Assembly (NCBI GenBank): GCA_965284645.1
Contig: OZ260106.1
Coordinates: 620,001 to 684,000, forward strand
DNA: 64,000 nt
Source of the DNA: JAIBAJ01 sp965284645
Lineage (GTDB): Bacteria > Bacteroidota > Bacteroidia > JAIBAJ01
Reading direction: 5' to 3'
The position numbers and the translations under genes are program-made. Below the pieces are notes generated by a model. The model was not told the origin of the DNA. It was given only the letters and a program-made list of their open reading frames with translations, and made no database searches. Below, in pieces: positions 61,893-64,000 of the stretch. Within the stretch, counting starts at the first letter, position 1, and every line of letters begins with the position of its first letter.

Positions 61893-64000
61893 CTACCGAT
61901 CTATTACTACCTTCTTGGTGTAATATTCCCCATCCAACTCCAAACCTAAAACATAAAAGCCCTTGGGTAAGGATTCTACATTTAAACTGTATTCCGACTT
62001 GCCTCCCTTTATAACTTGGTTTAGGACCAAACGACCTGCCAAATCGGTCATTTTCACTTGTCCTTCTTTACCTGTTGGAATAGGCAATACTACCGTCAAT
62101 AGCTCTTGGGCCGGAACAGGATACACGATCAACTCTTCTTTCATTAGGCCATCATTATCAATACCCGAAACGGTATCAAGCAAGGTAAAATAGTATTCGA
62201 TTTTACTTCCGAAATCAGGACTGAAGGATTTCAAAGTACCTGCTGAACTCTTTTTGGCAAAACGCATAAACCCACTACCCTGCTGGGAATTCGCCCACCA
62301 TGAAAGACCATCCTTGCCTTCATCGGTTAACTCAAAACGGTAGCAACCATTGGCCAACCAAAGGGTATCTTTATAATTCGTATTGGCATCAACCGATTCT
62401 CTCGAAAAAATCAAATCGCCGGCTTCATTGTAAAGAAACCACTGATTATCAGCCCTCGCATTGGTTTTAAGCCAAAAAACTATCCAGTTGGATGCAATCC
62501 GTTCAGGCGATTTAAAGCTCGATTTCATGGTATTATTGGCCTCATACTGATCCGCTTGGGCATTGGGTTGGGTCACCGTGGCGTAAAAAACTGCCATATC
62601 ACCAGCACTAAATTGGTTCCAAGGCAATTGAGGTAAATGCACCTGTGCTGTATCTCCTGGGGCTAAAGAACCAGTCCATTCAAAGGTATTGGATGGTAAG
62701 CCTTCAATACCATATGTTATGCTAGCCTGGGTAAGGTTACTTGCACCATTGTTTCGTATCACGATAATGGCATTGGTACAACGGGGATTCATCCTTTTGT
62801 ATTCATCATGACTGCTCGGTGAAATGATATCATACACTTCTGCATCAACGGCAAAATTAGGTGCACCTTTCGAGATTAGCTGCGCTTGAACCGTATAACT
62901 CGGAGTTTGGGTACCCGACCAAGTATAATTTTGAATATTCAAATCCAATTCATTTTCAGCATCGGCAGTTATATACGAACTTATATCGTGGTCGTAAGCA
63001 AAGGTGCGGGTTCCTGGGCACCAATTGGCTCGGTCATAAATCCAGGTTCCACCTTGAGGAAATATTGGATTAAAACCACAGTCGTCCCGCCACATTTGTT
63101 GCTGAGCAGCCTGGCTACCATTCACCATCAGCCTGTAATACCGATTCGAAAACTCAGCAGCATTCACATTGTTGTCGAAACCATGACCCGATGGGGTAAT
63201 TCGAGCTACCACATACTCCGCTCCAGCAGGAACAGAAACCGTTTTGGCGGGTAAAAAACTAGCCTCAAACTCAGCTGAATTCGTGTAACTTCCATCGCCT
63301 TGGTAAACATTCTGAACCGACAAAACGGTATTAGGCGGCGTGCCTTCAATAAAATCAAAATCAAGGGTCACACTAAACCCACTGCTCCAACCGCTGTAAA
63401 ATACCCTAAATTCAACACTGTCCCGCAGCAAAGACTGATAATCCGTTACATCAAATAAATATTTGTGTTTCCATGAAGCATTGTACCCATTGCTACCATT
63501 GCCCTGCATATATGTGCCGTAAGGTGTAATCACTCTTCCCAATTCAAATTCCTCAATATGCTCCGGATAGGAATAAACATCCATAAAGGCATTCACAAAA
63601 AAAGCGTTGGCATAAACCGTATCGTAATCTACCACAATGCCTGTGGAGTCAAGCACAGGATTCACCATGCCAACTGGCCAACCCCAAATAGTATCAGTAA
63701 CTAAAAAGGGTTGTGCCGAATCACCATGCACCAAAATTGCAAACGGAGCATTTGCGGCAGCCGAATAGCTTTGCGAAACACTATCGTAACTAACGGTAAA
63801 GGTAGTATCAGTAGAAAATGAAAGCGAATCCGGAGCTTGCCCATCTACGGTAAATTGAGCAGCTGTTTGCACCACTGTATCCAAAGTTCCTGTCCTGTGG
63901 CGTAAGAAAACCTGAGTCGTATAATCCCATCCACTACAGCCAGTTGAAGCACATCCCATGGTATAGGTCATCAGCACTTTCCGCGATTGAGCAGGGTTCC
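61893..64000 (-). CDS. PNGase F-like protein with T9SS type A domain (5' end beyond window)
   Basis: At least 702 residues; the frame stays open to the window edge, so the N-terminus is missing and a GTG near 63977 is probably not the start. TYTMGCASTGCSGWDYTTQV and VVARITPSGHGFDNNVNAAE, QMWRDDCGFNPIFPQGGTW, YDRANWCPGT are close to the peptide-N-glycosidase F type protein family, which hydrolyses N-glycans or serves as a lectin-like surface protein. A later Ig-like portion precedes a T9SS type A sorting domain with VYPVPAQELL near the end. Enzymatic activity cannot be claimed from motifs alone. Confidence 0.8.
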   Translation of the reverse strand, partial: NPAQSRKVLMTYTMGCASTGCSGWDYTTQVFLRHRTGTLDTVVQTAAQFTVDGQAPDSLSFSTDTTFTVSYDSVSQSYSAAANAPFAILVHGDSAQPFLVTDTIWGWPVGMVNPVLDSTGIVVDYDTVYANAFFVNAFMDVYSYPEHIEEFELGRVITPYGTYMQGNGSNGYNASWKHKYLFDVTDYQSLLRDSVEFRVFYSGWSSGFSVTLDFDFIEGTPPNTVLSVQNVYQGDGSYTNSAEFEASFLPAKTVSVPAGAEYVVARITPSGHGFDNNVNAAEFSNRYYRLMVNGSQAAQQQMWRDDCGFNPIFPQGGTWIYDRANWCPGTRTFAYDHDISSYITADAENELDLNIQNYTWSGTQTPSYTVQAQLISKGAPNFAVDAEVYDIISPSSHDEYKRMNPRCTNAIIVIRNNGASNLTQASITYGIEGLPSNTFEWTGSLAPGDTAQVHLPQLPWNQFSAGDMAVFYATVTQPNAQADQYEANNTMKSSFKSPERIASNWIVFWLKTNARADNQWFLYNEAGDLIFSRESVDANTNYKDTLWLANGCYRFELTDEGKDGLSWWANSQQGSGFMRFAKKSSAGTLKSFSPDFGSKIEYYFTLLDTVSGIDNDGLMKEELIVYPVPAQELLTVVLPIPTGKEGQVKMTDLAGRLVLNQVIKGGKSEYSLNVESLPKGFYVLGLELDGEYYTKKVVIDR

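Overview
The window reads as chromosomal DNA of a Bacteroidota bacterium, probably a flavobacterium-like gliding or surface-colonising organism. The evidence is: gldB and gldC side by side; proteins ending in type IX secretion (T9SS) type A or type B sorting domains; SprB-type repeats; a one-chain SecDF; the long Bacteroidota form of IspG; and promoter-like TAnnTTTG boxes with an upstream TTG. The DNA is AT-rich throughout. No rRNA, tRNA, CRISPR array or transposase gene was seen.

Layout. 1-5021 (+): an MBOAT O-acyltransferase with an SGNH-like partner, then an O-methyltransferase and a class I aminotransferase. 5027-18583 (-): a long, tightly packed surface-glycan operon with an ABC-2 exporter (Wzm/Wzt), a dTDP-3-amino-sugar branch (FdtA/QdtA-like ketoisomerase, DegT aminotransferase, two hexapeptide acyltransferases), an ATP-grasp/epimerase/HAD block and six glycosyltransferases. 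19129-21302 (-): a lipid-linked glycan flippase behind an OmpR-type response regulator. 21481-22002: two oppositely oriented copies of a structured repeat. 22057-25041 (-): secDF with a clear promoter and terminator. 25244-31537 (-): a 2097-aa SprB-like T9SS type B protein. 31738-33972: an HhH/ComEA-like protein, a methyltransferase and ComF. 34002-50425 (-): a 5160-aa T9SS type A protein preceded by a secreted leucine-rich-repeat protein. 51093-53398 (-): a histidine kinase/response regulator pair. 53733-57113 (-): a 971-aa T9SS protein, a small paralogue of the giant, with a small exported protein. 57362-61711 (+): gldB, gldC, ispG and dusB. 61893 to the window end (-): a PNGase F-like T9SS protein cut by the edge.

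The parts fit one theme, which is building and displaying a cell surface. The glycan operon makes and exports a polysaccharide with modified amino sugars. SecDF supports Sec export, which feeds T9SS. GldB is a gliding lipoprotein. The 5160-, 2097-, 971- and at least 702-aa proteins look like T9SS cargo. The most striking items are the 14-copy, 492-bp tandem array inside the 15.5-kb gene, including a 1.15-kb stretch repeated without a difference 1968 bp away, and a three-member family of intergenic repeats whose main hairpin keeps pairing although its stem sequence changes.
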